64,000 nt of DNA from Struthio camelus (lineage: Eukaryota > Chordata > Aves > Struthioniformes > Struthionidae), in assembly GCF_040807025.1 (NCBI RefSeq), contig NC_090942.1, positions 66,792,911-66,856,910 of the forward strand, read 5' to 3'. Under the pieces are notes generated by a model. The model saw only the letters and a program-made list of their open reading frames with translations. It made no database searches and was not told the origin of the DNA. Below, in pieces: positions 27,522 through 40,100 of the stretch. Each line of letters begins with the position of its first letter. Position 1 is the stretch's first letter. The translations under genes and the position numbers were made by a program.

Positions 27522-27685
27522 GGGTGTTTCGGAGGGGGGCTGCTCCCGCGGCGCTCACGTTCACGATACGAGACGCGCTGCCTGCTGGCCGCCTGCGCGG
27601 CGCCGAGCACCGCCACGGCCCCGCCGCGAAATGGCGGCGCTGCTGCCGCCGCCGCCGCGCGGAACCTTACCAAGAACTGCAGCAT
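21855..27685 (-). CDS. STMP1: STMP1 (short transmembrane mitochondrial protein 1, microprotein), complete
   Basis: Three coding exons on the minus strand (27671-27685, 24000-24053, 21855-21935) join in phase 0 into 49 residues; the human protein is 47. The order is MLQFL, then VGFALGNVVGMYLAQNYE, then IPNLAKKLEDFKKDVEAKKK and PPSDKS. The first half is a single membrane helix with glycines (GFALGNVVG). The second half is a charged amphipathic helix. The family protein sits in the mitochondrial inner membrane and is linked to respiratory chain complexes. The start follows ggcgggcgcc (G at -3) inside a CpG island. Each exon is too short to show as an ORF. Convergent with SLC13A4, as in human. 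Confidence 0.95.
21936..23999 (-). other. STMP1 intron 2
   Basis: It starts with a donor on the exon 2 side and ends at a T-rich tract (A run at 21944-21961 on the + strand). No additional exon or clear repeat was seen. Confidence 0.7.
24000..24053 (-). CDS. STMP1: STMP1 coding exon 2
   Basis: On the minus strand the acceptor is tttttag and the donor is gtaagtatc. Its 18 codons encode VGFALGNVVGMYLAQNYE, the membrane helix. Residues from GNVVGMYLAQNY match the human protein. Confidence 0.95.
26452..26525. repeat. 37-bp tandem duplication
   Basis: Two adjacent units start at 26452 and 26489, each with tgaaaaatgggagact-ttgc and catgctttgct-cagc. They differ at about three positions. It lies in STMP1 intron 1. 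Confidence 0.9.
27485..27524. repeat. A29-G11 homopolymer junction
   Basis: About 29 A run straight into 11 G inside the CpG island, downstream of the STMP1 start codon. Length is likely unreliable in assembly, and the G run can take part in quadruplex structures. Confidence 0.9.
27671..27685 (-). CDS. STMP1: STMP1 coding exon 1 (15 nt of CDS)
   Basis: ATG CTG CAG TTC TTG is followed directly by the donor gtaagg, so only MLQFL is coded here. The exon lies in the CpG island. The longer frame running past the donor is not the product. Confidence 0.92.
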
Positions 27686-28245
27686 GGCGCCCGCCTGCCT
27701 GCCTGCCTGCCTGCCGGGGAAGTCGGGCGGCGGCTCCTCTTCCGGCTCCCGGCCCGCCCTTGCCGCCGCGGCGCTGGCCAGGGGCCAGCCCGGCCCTGCT
27801 TGCCGCTGCCGGGGAGGTGGTGGGCGGGGGGCGGCTCGCCCCAGGCAGCCGGGGCCGCCCCGAGGCCTCCTTGCCGCCGCCCGCCCCGTGAGGTGCCTGG
27901 CTGGGGAGGCTGTTAGCGCAGGGGTGGCCAAAAAAGCTAAGGAGGTGACTCACGAGCTTTGACAGGTTGAGCAATTTCAGGCAGGGATGTTCACAGAAAA
28001 AAAAAAAAAAAAAAAGGGAGGGGAGAGAAGCACTGAAAGAAAGGGTTTCAGAGAGAAACACCAAAGCAAAGCGAGCCGCGGCGCAGGGGTGAAGGAAGGA
28101 CTTTTCTGCACGTTGGCATTTCAATACGGAATTTGAAAAATAGAGCAAAAGGCTGTGGTGGGCCTGCCGGAGCAGTCCCATAGCGGGGAGAGCAGGAAAG
28201 TGATCGTATGCCTGCGCTCAGCACCCACCAGGCCACGTCTGCTGT

Positions 28246-28269
28246 CCCCCCCCCCCCCCCCCCCCCCCC
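28246..28269. repeat. Poly(C) tract (24 C)
   Basis: An uninterrupted C run lies at the upstream edge of the CpG island. Read on the minus strand it is G24. The proline/glycine-rich frames across it are artefacts. Confidence 0.9.
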
Positions 28270-28478
28270 AAGTACAGGAGAGACCTGGGCAAACCAGAGC
28301 GGGCACAAGGGAGAGCTGCTGACACGCTGGGGGCCAGAGCAGCTCCCTCCGCGGGAGCAGGGCTCGCTCCACTGGGAGACGAGGCGGCCGCCGGGGCCCC
28401 TAAAGCGGCCCCAGCGCCTACGAGGGGTCACTGCCAGGATGGAGCCGGCCCCGTGCAGCGGAGCACCGTGGCGGGTGG

Positions 28479-28745
28479 AGGGGCAAGGGACAACAGGCAC
28501 AAGTCGAAATGAGAGAGGTTCAGGCTGGATTTAAGGACAAACTGTTTCACTGGACCCTCAGGCACCGTCACAGGTTGTCCAGAGAGGTCGTGCGGTCTCC
28601 ATTCTTGGAGGTTTTCAAGCCCCAGCTGGGTAAAACCCTGAGCAGCGTGTGGTCTGAGCTCACAGCTGACCCTGCTTTGAGCAGGAGGTTGGACCAGAGA
28701 TGTCCTGGGCCTCTTCCCTCCCGAGTTCTCCAGTGATCCTATGGG
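28479..28745 (+). repeat. CR1 LINE 3' end fragment
   Basis: It opens with aggggcaagggacaacaggc (the CR1 ORF end), passes through cgtcacaggttgtccagaga and a GAGGTTGGACCAGA-like tail, and ends with tgatcctatggg. It sits immediately upstream of the STMP1 CpG island. Confidence 0.85.
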
Positions 28746-31700
28746 AGCTTTCATAAGCCTGTGTTCCTCTTTTTTTTCTTCTTGTCTTTTTTACCAACAC
28801 AATTAAAAAATGAAGAACAGCTGTCCTTTATGAAACACTCTGTTTGCGTTTAATTCCTTGTAATGACTGCACTCAATTAAGAGATTTGGGTACTAAATGT
28901 CAGTTAGGGAGATTGCTCCTGCTGCAAGTAGTAAAGTCTCCAACCTCTTATTGCAATGTATTAGAAATCTCATTTGCGCATCCTATTTCAGATGAAAAAG
29001 ACATGGCTATTATGGAAGAGTTAGGCACCTCTGTCCTGAAACCAAGGATAACTCAAACGTGAGCATCAGTTCCCGCACAGCTCTAAAACTCCATCTAATC
29101 AGAATACGTAAGTGTAGCTACACGCCCTTTCCAGGGATACTTGGTGAGGTAAAGGAATACCTTCTACCTGTTTTATGAAAGGGAGAGAGATACTAAATAA
29201 CTTTCTTTTATGGTTCCAGCAAGGAGCTGGAAGTGGAACTGCTTTCTCCTACGTTTCAGGCTGGCACCAAAGTCACTGTACTGTTCTTCCTTCCCTGGCT
29301 AAACCTAACATCTGGAAATGGAAGCGGGGGTTCATAGTGATATGGCACAAGAGTCAGGGTTGGGATTTCTCACTTCCCTGAAACATTTCTTTCCTGCCTT
29401 CTAGAATGGCACACCCAAAAATGTTAAAAATGACTTTGGTTCTGGAAACAGGAGGAATCATCTGGTAATAAATATTTTCCTAATGCTGTGGCCTTCTACA
29501 TGTGTACAGGATCAGAGCCCTGTGGAAATATTACAGACTGCAGCCTAAGCAAATGACAGGAGTCAGAAGGAAGAGACAGGTCCCCTTTTAATAGCAATAA
29601 TGCCTCCACATTATTGCCACAGGGAGATAGGATTTTCCTGTTTTCTGCTCATTAAAACATGTTATTATGCTTCGACTATAATGAGCACAACATCTGTTAG
29701 ACAGCCTTGGCTCAACAGTGCTGTACACAGTTGTTTTCCTACATGCCATGAATTTCCTCTGTGACATTTAATGGGCAGCCAAAAATCATTTTTTCCTTTA
29801 AAATAAATCCATTACATTTACATCAGCCAACGCTAAATCATTTTGTGGTAGAGACTGTAGAATGGGTACAATGGATGGCATATGTTATTGGAAGAAGCTC
29901 AGTCTAGTTTTGACAGCTGTAAATGCAACTATGGAGCTTTTGTAGCTGAAAAAAAAAAGTAACAGGAGACAAGCCTTCCTTTTCTGAGCTCTGGCCAAAT
30001 TTGCCTTCACCTCAGACTGGAGAGTCTTGCAAGCAATCTTGGCATTAGCTCTAACTTAGTCAGAGCATGTTTATTTAATCTTGGAGAAGGAAAGGATTCA
30101 GAAGGAGGTACATGAGACTCCCTTTCCCCAACATCACTGGTGCTATTTTGGGCAACTTTCCCGTGAGGGCTGACAGGCACCCATCATGTTGCGTGACACC
30201 GGTTTTGTTTCCCCTGCACAGCGATGGTCGGTTACATGGCCTGCTTTTCATTCGCTTCCCGTCTTTCATTCCTTGCCTGTCCTGGTAGAGGATGATACAA
30301 GTCACAGTCCTTCTCAGGCCAGAGGCTTTAGGCTGTCTCAGTTGTCTTTTTTTTTTAGGCAGCTGTTGTAGCTTTCTCTCTTGTAGCTGCCAGCTGTTGC
30401 CATAGAGACTGGTAGCCGTGGTGTCGGAGAGAAAGGAGGGGATGAGGAGCAGCAGTCTGAATAGAAGTGCACTGAGCTGGTATGGTACAGAGCCGACTGC
30501 ATGCAGCTGACTGCTGCAGCGAAACCTGGGGTCGGTGAGACTGACAGTTAATTTGCAGCACCTTCCTTTTATCTCCTTCCACATTGCCATCACGCGCGCA
30601 CATTTGACGAAATGGAGTCTTGTGTTCAGGAAGAGAATGGGTCCAAATCCATAAGTGGCAATATGTGCAATGTAAACAAAGAGTGTTAGAGTCAGGGAGC
30701 AGAAGTGAGATCCTGGGAACTATTGCACATATTCAGTCAAAACCGAATCTGAAATGCTGAATACTGAGTGCAGTGAGTTCTTCAGTCAGCTGCAGACAAG
30801 ACATGCAGATACTCTGATAATTTTGAATGATGCGTATGCACAGCCGTATTGTAATGGCTGCAATAATACCCATATATACAGTGAACAATATCTTACTATT
30901 AGGAGAACCCCTGGCAACTAAGAATCCTGAGGAGTAAACTACTCAAAATGAGAAGGTTAGAAAACCCATCTTTTTAAGCAAGATAGGAACAAAAATTCAT
31001 CATTTTAAATACAGTCTTACTGGGCAAGACATTCTTAATGTTATCTACTTCACCCAGGTGCACCACGAGTGTAGTCAAACACACGGTATCCAGAAAACTT
31101 GTTTGTCAGGAAGTGCTGGCTACTGTACTTTATTCTCACTTGCCAAATCATATTTAAAAGTGCATTCATGTTGATTTAATATTGCTTTTTACATGCATGT
31201 GCTTGCCCACTCTATGGAACGTGTTTGAGAATCCCTTTTCTAGAAGGACAGTAATTAATTTACCCTTTTTAAAAAATAAGTTTGCTAGTGTAGGATATAC
31301 CAGGGCAGGATAATTTTGTATGTTAGGCCCAGAAGAAAAAGGAGGGTGTTATGCCATTATATTATGAGAAATTGTAACCAAGAAGAGTTTATACTCAGTG
31401 ATTTATGTCCCAGACTGTACAGCTACTTTCTCCAACACCTGGCCCAGTTTGTGGTGAAACAAGGATCTTGTCACTCTTCCTTCCAATTTGCTTTTGCTAT
31501 ACACTCAGTAAATATTATACTATCTGACCTGAAAGCAGTCACAATAAAGGTTTGATGTGAATACTTGTGCTAATTGTGTTGCAAGTGTTTGGGCATTCGT
31601 GAATAAAGCAGCAGTATTGATGATTTAGCCATGATGAGGATGTAAGTGAGACAATTTTGATAGAGAGGAATGGTATTTTGACAGTATAACTGACATCATG

Positions 31701-33000
31701 AGGGAAAATGATAAGCTCTTGGCCACAGATGCCCTTTGTCAGATCTGAATATGATTTAAGTCATAGAATGTACAGACTGATAAAAAGTATTCTTCCTGTA
31801 CCTTCACTATAGCTCGTACACAACTATGACTGCAAAAACTCAGGATGCATAAATCTGAGAGTATTTTTAATGATCATTTTTCACTTCCAATATACAGCTG
31901 AAAGAGAGAGGGGAAATCAAATTTCCTTGTACTAGAAAATCTGTGAAATAAACACCAGATGGAGCCAGAAACCATGTTAAAATTTCTGTTTACATTTCCT
32001 TACGTTTAATCTTTAGATTTTGTTTTCAGTTCTATCAGATTGCATTGCCTTGGAAAAATATATTTTATATGATCCGTGATGTGGTTGAACAGGTCCTGAG
32101 GAACTCTACTTATTCAGAGGTTTCTTTCTCTTGTGTTTTTAGTTTTAGTACACAATACAGTGTACCGTACACATAAAATATATATAAAGAGAAAAAAAAT
32201 GAACTAAGAAATCAGGATTGCAGGGCAATCAGCTCATCAAAAACTGGTCAGAACCTACTTTAAATATACCAAGTAGAATTGCCTGGGTCACTTGTGAAAG
32301 AATGGTTTTATCTTTCAGTTTGTTGCTCCTGAAACCTTTTCCAGTGGAGGTGCTATCTATTGTTAAGTTAATTTAAACCTATTGAAAACTTATTTTTCAT
32401 AATAACATCCACTCCCTCCTCTCTGTTCTTAGATGTAGTCCATAGATTCTCTGGAGTTCTCAGATCATTGACTTTGAACATTTTCCATGCACAGAAAAGC
32501 AGAAGATATCGGTGATTCACTACGTGAATCTACTATACTATGTATATCAACTATAGTTGAAGCTCTTTACAGCCAAATTTTCAAGTGTGTTTACTAACTA
32601 TAAGAGGTAATTGTTTTATAGTGGCTTAGAGTAACCCTTTTAAGGTCTAATTTTTGCTCAGAGTACCCGGAGATGCAAAGAAAATTCCTGATACCATAAA
32701 ACCCAGACAATTGGCCTAGTTAAATCCACAGGCCAAATACTTAAAACAAACACAAAAGGAAAGTTAAAAAAATGTGTCAGACCATTCATTTTACTAAAAA
32801 AAGGGATTTTTTTAGGAAAAAAAGGAATTTTCCTCGTAATAGATGTGACAGTGCTGAAGTCTGGCTTACGTTAACAGTACACCTGAGTCTCTCCAAACTG
32901 AGGGAGTGAATTCTCATGGGCAGAAAGAGAACTTTAGCTCCAGTCAGTCCACACAAAACGTGCCAGTGTTTGCTTGCACACTACTGCCTACTGCCCCAGC
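28746..33000. other. Non-coding stretch, no gene recognised
   Basis: The longest frame (172 codons, minus strand, 30075-30593) has no recognisable family, and no flanking exons were found. It may be part of an unannotated transcript, but nothing supports that. Confidence 0.4.
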
Positions 33001-33480
33001 CACAGCTGGGCATCACCACAGCTAAAACAGAGAGACGTTGCCACACATCACCTAGTTGAGAGGGTCTCTAGAGAGAACCCCAGAACTTGACCTTGTCTTA
33101 AAAGTCCTCTTTACCAGAAAGGGAGAAAGAAAGCAAACTTTAGAGCATGCGGAGAGTGAGCTCCAAGAGAAACAAAGAGAATATAACCCTCTGAAGGAAG
33201 GTCTCTGAGCAACAGGGGCAGAAGGGCAGAATGGCTCCCAGGTTGGAGCTTAGGGACCTGTCTCAGTCCTACGGGTGATAGAGCTGCCCAGCAGTGCAGC
33301 CTAGCTTTGCTGAAGATTGATTGTTTCTTCATTTTCCTTTGAAATAAAAGTTGTTCCTTAGTCTGGTAGCATGATCTGGCTGTTGAATGTCCTGATTCAA
33401 TCTGTGAACCTAAAAGCCTAAGACTTGCCCCTCTTCAGAGCAACCCCAGGTTGCTTGGCACTAAGGGAGGGGGAGGAACA
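33000..33480 (+). repeat. Possible solo LTR of an endogenous retrovirus
   Basis: A moderately GC-rich block ends with AATAAA at about 33341, followed by a GT/T-rich stretch (gttgttccttagtctggt) as in an LTR R-U5 region. No internal retroviral sequence or paired LTR was found and the borders are unclear. Confidence 0.25.
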
Positions 33481-33949
33481 CAGAGGAACTTGAGAAGTAG
33501 CTTGACTAAACCAAAATACCAACTGTATCTTCTTTATATCAAACTAATAATAATCAGATGCTTCTAAAACAAACACATACATTTTAAAGAAATACTTGAA
33601 TAGAAAAAAAAAAGTTCAAAACTGCCTTTTTTTTCCTGTAGATACATCAAGATGCATTTCCTGGCCTGTTCTGCCATTCATTCTACCCTACCATTGCCAT
33701 TTAAGTTTGCCTTCTCATAAAAATAAGAAAAAATCTGCAAGCTCTTTCTATGAATTCATCACATATCCTCGAATTACACTACCCAGTGATATATCCTTAG
33801 CCCAGCCTGCAGATTATTCTAGCTCGCCTGGCTAATACCTGACTTTGCACCTCACTGGTTCTGTCTTTCTCCATGTAATGGACTTTGCCTTCTCCCTTCT
33901 CCCCATTCCTTCAACACAGATGTATGTATAGGAAACATGTACTGGCTTG

Positions 33950-34170
33950 GACTCACTTAACTTTCAACTGTTTCACCATGAGGAAAGTCACGCACTGTCA
34001 CAGGTTGCCCAGAGAGGCTGTGCCATCTCCATCCTTGGCAATTTTCAAGACTCGACTGGATAAAGCCCTAAGCAACCTAATCTGAGCTCAGAGCTGCTGC
34101 TTTGAGCTGAAGGTTGGGCAAAAGACCTCCTGAGGTCCGTTCCAGCCTGAGTTATCCTATCCTATGATTT
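33950..34170 (+). repeat. CR1 LINE 3' end fragment
   Basis: Sequence including cactgtcacaggttgcccag and agaggctgtgccatctccat, ending in ggtccgttccagcctgagtt and atcctatgat, is typical of a CR1 3' end. It is more diverged than the 53.6-kb copy. Confidence 0.88.
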
Positions 34171-37100
34171 AGCTATGCTTTTAGCTTTCCGTTTATATCC
34201 AGCCACTGCTTTCTTCTTCCTTTGAATGGAGGAAGCAGATTTTTCAATCTCCCCAAACCTTGCCTATAAAAATGAAGAAATAACCCTCTACCCTGCCAAG
34301 CAAAGTAGACTTCTTGCCCCAGTAAAAAACTCAGGGTATTAAGAAAGAAAACTCCCCACAAATGAAGACTGATAATTTTGTGATATGTGCCCCTGAGATC
34401 TGGAATTCAAGAACATTAGAGGCTGAGTTAAGCAGTAAATTATTGAAACACTGATACCTTTTAGTTCTGCCTGGTGGGCTATGGTCTGAGAAGGATAGTA
34501 GTATGAGAAGGACCTTAATTCTTCTCTGGTCAGAGATGTTTAATGGCAAGAGCTGATAATAAACATGTGTCCTGATTTCCACTCTGTGCTGGATCTGCAG
34601 AAGGCAGAAGTGCCATCCACCGCGATTTCAGTCCTAAGTGTCAAGCAATAGCTGTTCACGCAGCAATGGGAGCTCCTGGTTCAGCTGGTTTAGAGATAAT
34701 TGTCACAATCGCATCAGGTGCAAGGCAGTGGAAGAACAATCCCGTAACTCATAGAATAACAGTAATCACCAGCACACCAATTTTCTGGAACTGCTCTTCA
34801 GAATAGCACCACAGCTTTTTAACAATTCAGGTCATACAGAATGCACAGGAAATTGAGTAAAGAAACAAAACGTTATTTACAGCTATGTTTGCTTGCTACT
34901 ATCTGCACCCTGAGTGCACCAACAGGCTATGCAATCTCTGCTGCCATCCCCACAGCGCCTGAGGTTTGGCTGCCTGTGCTCAAGGTCAACTCTCATATGT
35001 TGCATTTGTGACCGTGGGTGAGACTGCTGCCAAAACACCCAGCCAGAGCTGGGAGAAGCCTCACTGGGGGCCTCTGTGCCTTGACTCAGGGAATGCACTG
35101 GTCCTCCAGCCCTCAGTCGCTGCTGGAGCAAGCCTAGAGGTGTGCTAGCACCTGGCCTCCTACCTTGCAGGGCTGTGGCTGTGCCCTGTGCCCACCAAGC
35201 TGGCACCCTCAATGTCTGGGATCCACCCTGTGCCCCTTTGGCAGACAGCCCCCACTACTCCCTGGCAGCTACTTTGTTCTTACTAGCCAGAATGCAATCA
35301 TTTCTTCTTAAGAGAGAAAGAAGATAAAAAATACTTGCATGAGCAACATTTGCGGAAGAAAAGTCAGGGCATTCAGAACAGCTATAAAAAGCAGAAGTAT
35401 GTGATCTAATTAAAAGAATATAATTAGAATGTGTCTGGCAGAGCACTTGACTAATAACCTGTGATTTAAATACAGCTACGTCTTCTGGGTGTAACTCGGG
35501 AGGATGTTTATGGCATTGCATGAGGGTTGCTCTCACAGGTGAATACTCCTCAATGTGATGTTCTTTGTCACAGCTTGTTCTCTGTCAGAAAAGCAAGTTT
35601 AAAAAAGTTTTGGAGGTGAACTTAAGAACTTGCTATTCTCTTTAGTGTAGAAGAGCTGTACGTTTTTAAAACCATATCAAATGGATACTTTAATTTGGCA
35701 TAAATCTGTGCTCAGACTGGAAAAGGCAGTCCTCATCCTCTGCCTGTTGGGCCAACTGAAAAACTGGTCATGCTTACAAAAACACTTTCCCCTGCCTGTG
35801 TTAGCTCTTCACATGGCTAAACAATTGCTTGTGCCAGGAGGAAGCAGGCGTTTGTAATGAGCAACGGTGCTAGGAAAGTGTGACCATCCTCTTGGTGGTG
35901 ACATGGGTTTATTAATATGGCCATAGTTTCAGAAGCTCTTAAGCATGCTTTCTGCTGCTAAGGTATTGTTGGTTTTCTTGAGTGCACTGCTAATGGTAAA
36001 ACATAACAGTGATGTTAGCTGGTAGCTGAAAAGATGTAATTCTTCTTACACGTGTTCCAGAATTGTCCCAAGCTTCTGCAATGAAGGTTTTGGTGTTATA
36101 TGTAAGTAAAATCCAAATAAATGAAAACAGCATACCGAGATTTCAGAGTGATGATCAGCAGATGGTGCTGTTTTCCCAAGTATATATTTTGTAACGGACA
36201 GAGAGACCCTGGTTTAACTGTGCCACTTCGTTAAACTTGGTGGAATAATCTAATTATGGCATTGAACTTTGCCAATGAACTTTTCAAAAAGAATGAGATT
36301 ATCTGTCCAGCCTTTAATTAGCTCTCCACTTTCTATCATAAGGTTGTTTGTGTCAATTTTTACCAAAAAAACCCAAGGATTGTCTAGTGTTGTTTTCTTA
36401 GCCATTTCTTCCATTTTTTAAAATCATCTGAATGAACGTGGAGAGCAATTGTCGGGCCAAAACATTTAACCACCTGTTCTCCTTACAGTAGTAATATCAC
36501 AGAGATGAATTTTTTCAAAGTGCTTTCAAAGTGCAAAAGTCAATCACAGACTCCTGTCCTGGAAAGACTTCCATGTTTGTACTGGGAGAGGTTCAGGTGA
36601 CTTCACAGGATAAGTCACAGAACTCATGTCTTCACAGGACTGTGGCCCTAGACATTTAATCCATCTCTGATGCAAAAAGATCAATAGTTATGCATTTTAC
36701 TGAGCCTGTTTGTATCTCTTTTTAGTCTTCAGTGGAAAAGGAAAACCAGGACACGTCACTTACTTGATTATAGTTATTTGATATTCACTTTCTCTGATGA
36801 CTATAATACTCACTGGCATGCAATCAGAGTTCCAGTCCTTCCAGTTACCAGGTTACCAACAAATTTTGTGCTGATCCTTCCTGAATTCCTCTCTCTGAAT
36901 AAGACAACCCAGATGCCCTAATCTAGGAAGCACAGCTTCTCAGAGCGCTCTTTTCCAGCTGACTGTCTCCCACGTTTTGCCACTCCCAGAGGCAAAACTC
37001 CGAGCCCCAGAGCCCTCCGGTGCAGGAACTCCAGCCCCACAGAGGCTCAGACCTTCTCTTGGCTTTGGGATTTGGGCTAAGTGTTTTAAAGGAGCCTAAG

Positions 37101-40100
37101 GAGAATTTTTGCTAGTAAATGCAAATGAGTGCGGATGCCTGTCGCAGGTCCTGGTCTTCGCTGTAGAAAGGCTTGAGTGTTTAGTATAACAGCTAATGTC
37201 GTCACTGGAGTATCTGAGAGACGCTATCATCTGAGCCAGGAAAAAGAGAGAAAGAGGAAAAATCTCTCCAAATATGAAACTCAAACACCTCCTAAATCCC
37301 CCTATAAGAAATACTTTTTCCTGTTAGATTATAATATTTGATTGATAATCCTTATCTTTATCCCATTGGATCTTCAAAAGTAACCTAACTATAAGGATAA
37401 CTTAACCTCTCCTCTATAGCTCTCCACTGTGTACGAAGTCCATTGTGACAGCTACCCTTATAGCATGAAAAATTTACAAGAATTTCATAAAAATGGTACA
37501 AGAAGTCTGAAACATACTTTGTACAGAATTCTGCTTGCAATGATTTTTTAAAATCTTTTGAATGATTCTTCCGTTGCCCAATGTAATATTGCAAGGAGTA
37601 TACAAATGAATGTGAGTTCAGACAGCTGACATCAAGTATACGGTAGGATATGAGATTCTGGCTGAAACAAAAGTATTTTTTTTTTGCCAGATTTATCAAT
37701 GAGAGATCAATGGAAGATCAATTCAGTGCTTTACACTGGTCTGCAATATGTCATTTGGATCAGGAAATTAAGTCCTATTTTGCTAACTAAGTAACTGAGT
37801 AACTTTCATAGACTCATTTAGCTGTGAAGAATGAGCTCCTTTGCTTCTGTAGTATAATTTTTTTAAGACAGACTGACTCTGTTGTGCTTGAGACTATTGA
37901 GGCTGCATGTATTGTGAACTCTGTGGGTAAGGAAATGAAATAGAACTGTCAAATTATGAAGTATCTTAAAAGCCTAACTCCAAATCATGAAAAGCATTGG
38001 GCATTTAGGGCCAAATTTACAAATGGAATAATGTTTTATCTAGCCTTCTGAAAGGTGACTGAACTAACAAATTGAGGTGATGTGACTGACTAACTTCTCT
38101 GTGGTAGCGTTTCAAGAAATAGCAAGGCAACTCATACTTTCTGTGAACAGACATCATTAGGCGGACTGTTATGTATGTACACTGTTAACACACCATAGTC
38201 TTATACTATTATCATGTAAGCTTTATACAATATTGTTTATGATTTAACATTATATAAAAGTCTACATGAAATGAAATAACATGATTCTGAATGAGAAGAC
38301 TTTGGAATTTTCACACCCAAAGAAACATTTTAAATATTTTTTTGTTTTTTGTTTCAATTTGAGTGTCTGTTGCTGTTGCTGTTTAGTCTCAGAATGGGAA
38401 AGGAATGAATACACTCAGGGATGAATTCCCTTGCGTGTTTGATTCTGTGTTTTTGTGGGAGGCTAGACAAAGGTGTCTTACGAGCTTTGTGAAGTGCTAT
38501 TATATTGTACAATGTGTACTGGTTCTTGCAAGTGCTTATCATAATGTTCCTGACCTCTGCAAACTGTTGTAGGCCAACACTCTAGTGTGTATTTTCTGAA
38601 CATATTATTCTCATTCATCACAGGAGAAAAAAATAAGGAGACACAAGTACCTCGGCTTCACTTAAAACACCTAGGGTTGGTCATGGTCTTCAACAGCACG
38701 TACAGTCAGATACTCTTAGTATCCTGCATGGTAATTAGATCCTGCACGTAATTCTTACATATTGGTGCTTAGCAAATAAGTGAGTGTTTTGGCCTGGTTT
38801 TTTACTGGATTCATGCTACTGATTTCAGTAGAAGATGTGACCCCCATCATGATAGGTCTTGCTGTTTCCTGTGTAGAGTTCCCTTCAGAATTCTGTTTAC
38901 AAACGCTTTTTTGATATTTTATTACATGGAAGCAAAAGTTGTCCTTGAGATACAAAGATATATGCTTCCTAAGAAGCTTTTTAGTATGTGGCTAGTAGTT
39001 CTGAGCTCTTTTCACATTAATTCCTGTCTCACTACTTAGGTCAAAGCAAAGAGGTTCTGGCAATATCCATTTCAGAGTGAATATTAATAAACAATGTGAT
39101 AGTTAATGAGGATGAGGGTATAGACTTGAATAACAGGTACTGAATGTGTGCTCCTGTTGCCTTAGTAACCATTCCTTCCCCGCTGAGGATTTAACTTAAC
39201 CCAATAGTCAATGTAAATTTAACCCTCAACTGTTCAGCTGCTTCCTTATATTACAGCAAATGAAAACATTCCTTAGAGCCTGAATAAAACTGGAGAAAGA
39301 GTGGTGCCTGATTTGTACCATTATATCAGATCTTTACCTCAGTTCACCATTCACCTGTTAGATACCCTAGGGACAGGACACTTTCCTCTATCCTTTTTGT
39401 TTAAGAACGCTGCACCTAACCCTGTACACTAAAAATCAGTTTATATCTGAGGCTGAGCTTCTGTGAGGGCTCACAGGTAAGCAGATATTTTTCTATGGCT
39501 GCTGAAGCATTCTAGCAAAAACTAGCAAAAATGCTTATCAAAAGCAAAGGTAAGATTATTCTCCCCTGGTTGTCCCTTATTTACACTGAGTGGCTGACTT
39601 GCACATAAAATCAACTTACTCATCTTGAACAAGGATGGCTAAATATAACCCTCTTCTACTTTTTAGGATCTTCCTTCAGTGCAATTGTCAGCAAGTACCA
39701 GCTTTCCACAGAAAAACAGAAAACTGCACGTCATAACTGGCAATGAGCAAAGGTAGTCCTGGTGTTAGGGAAGACCCAAGAAGAAAGAAACTCATGAGTC
39801 CCTTTCTCCTTTCTGACATTTCTATATTGCATCTGTGGAACCTGGAATATTTTTCAGCTTATATAGTAGCCCTTCCTCTCACACCCCTCTCAACAACCTA
39901 CTTTGCAGGGAAAGAAAATCCTAGCATGCAGGGCAGAAGGGATCACGCCTGGTCTGGGAGACTGCTGGTCTGAGGCTGTGATATACACCACAGAGGACCT
40001 CAGTCCCTCAGAGGAGACAGCCTAAGACAGCTTAACGGTCCTCTCTCCACATACAGGTCGCTCAGGCAATTATTCTTGCAGCTCACTCTAAAAGCTCACT

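Larger units (their letters stand above)
24054..27670 (-). other. STMP1 intron 1
   Basis: It spans about 3.6 kb between the 15-nt coding start and exon 2. Apart from the 37-bp duplication near 26.45 kb and the CpG island edge, nothing was recognised. Confidence 0.7.
27020..28480 (-). promoter_or_regulatory. STMP1: CpG island, STMP1 promoter/first exon region
   Basis: The region is strongly GC- and CpG-rich, with GGGCGGG-type Sp1-like boxes (for example the gggcgggcgggcggg run near 27120) and GCC-repeat tracts, set in AT-rich surroundings. STMP1's ATG is at 27685, so the promoter should lie just above it (higher coordinates). No TATA box was seen. It contains long spurious GC-rich frames on both strands. 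Confidence 0.8.

Noticed and set aside
27117..28181. Long overlapping ORFs (up to 281 codons) on both strands around 27-28.2 kb
   Set aside because: They are GC-rich, stop-poor frames of a CpG island, crossing homopolymers. The true coding content is the 15-nt STMP1 start exon.
30394..30410. X-box (RFX) like gttgccatagagac
   Set aside because: The first half-site is good but the second half deviates from the RFX palindrome, and no nearby gene start supports it.
30075..30593. 172-codon minus-strand ORF
   Set aside because: No recognisable family, no membrane or catalytic features, and no flanking exons; probably chance.
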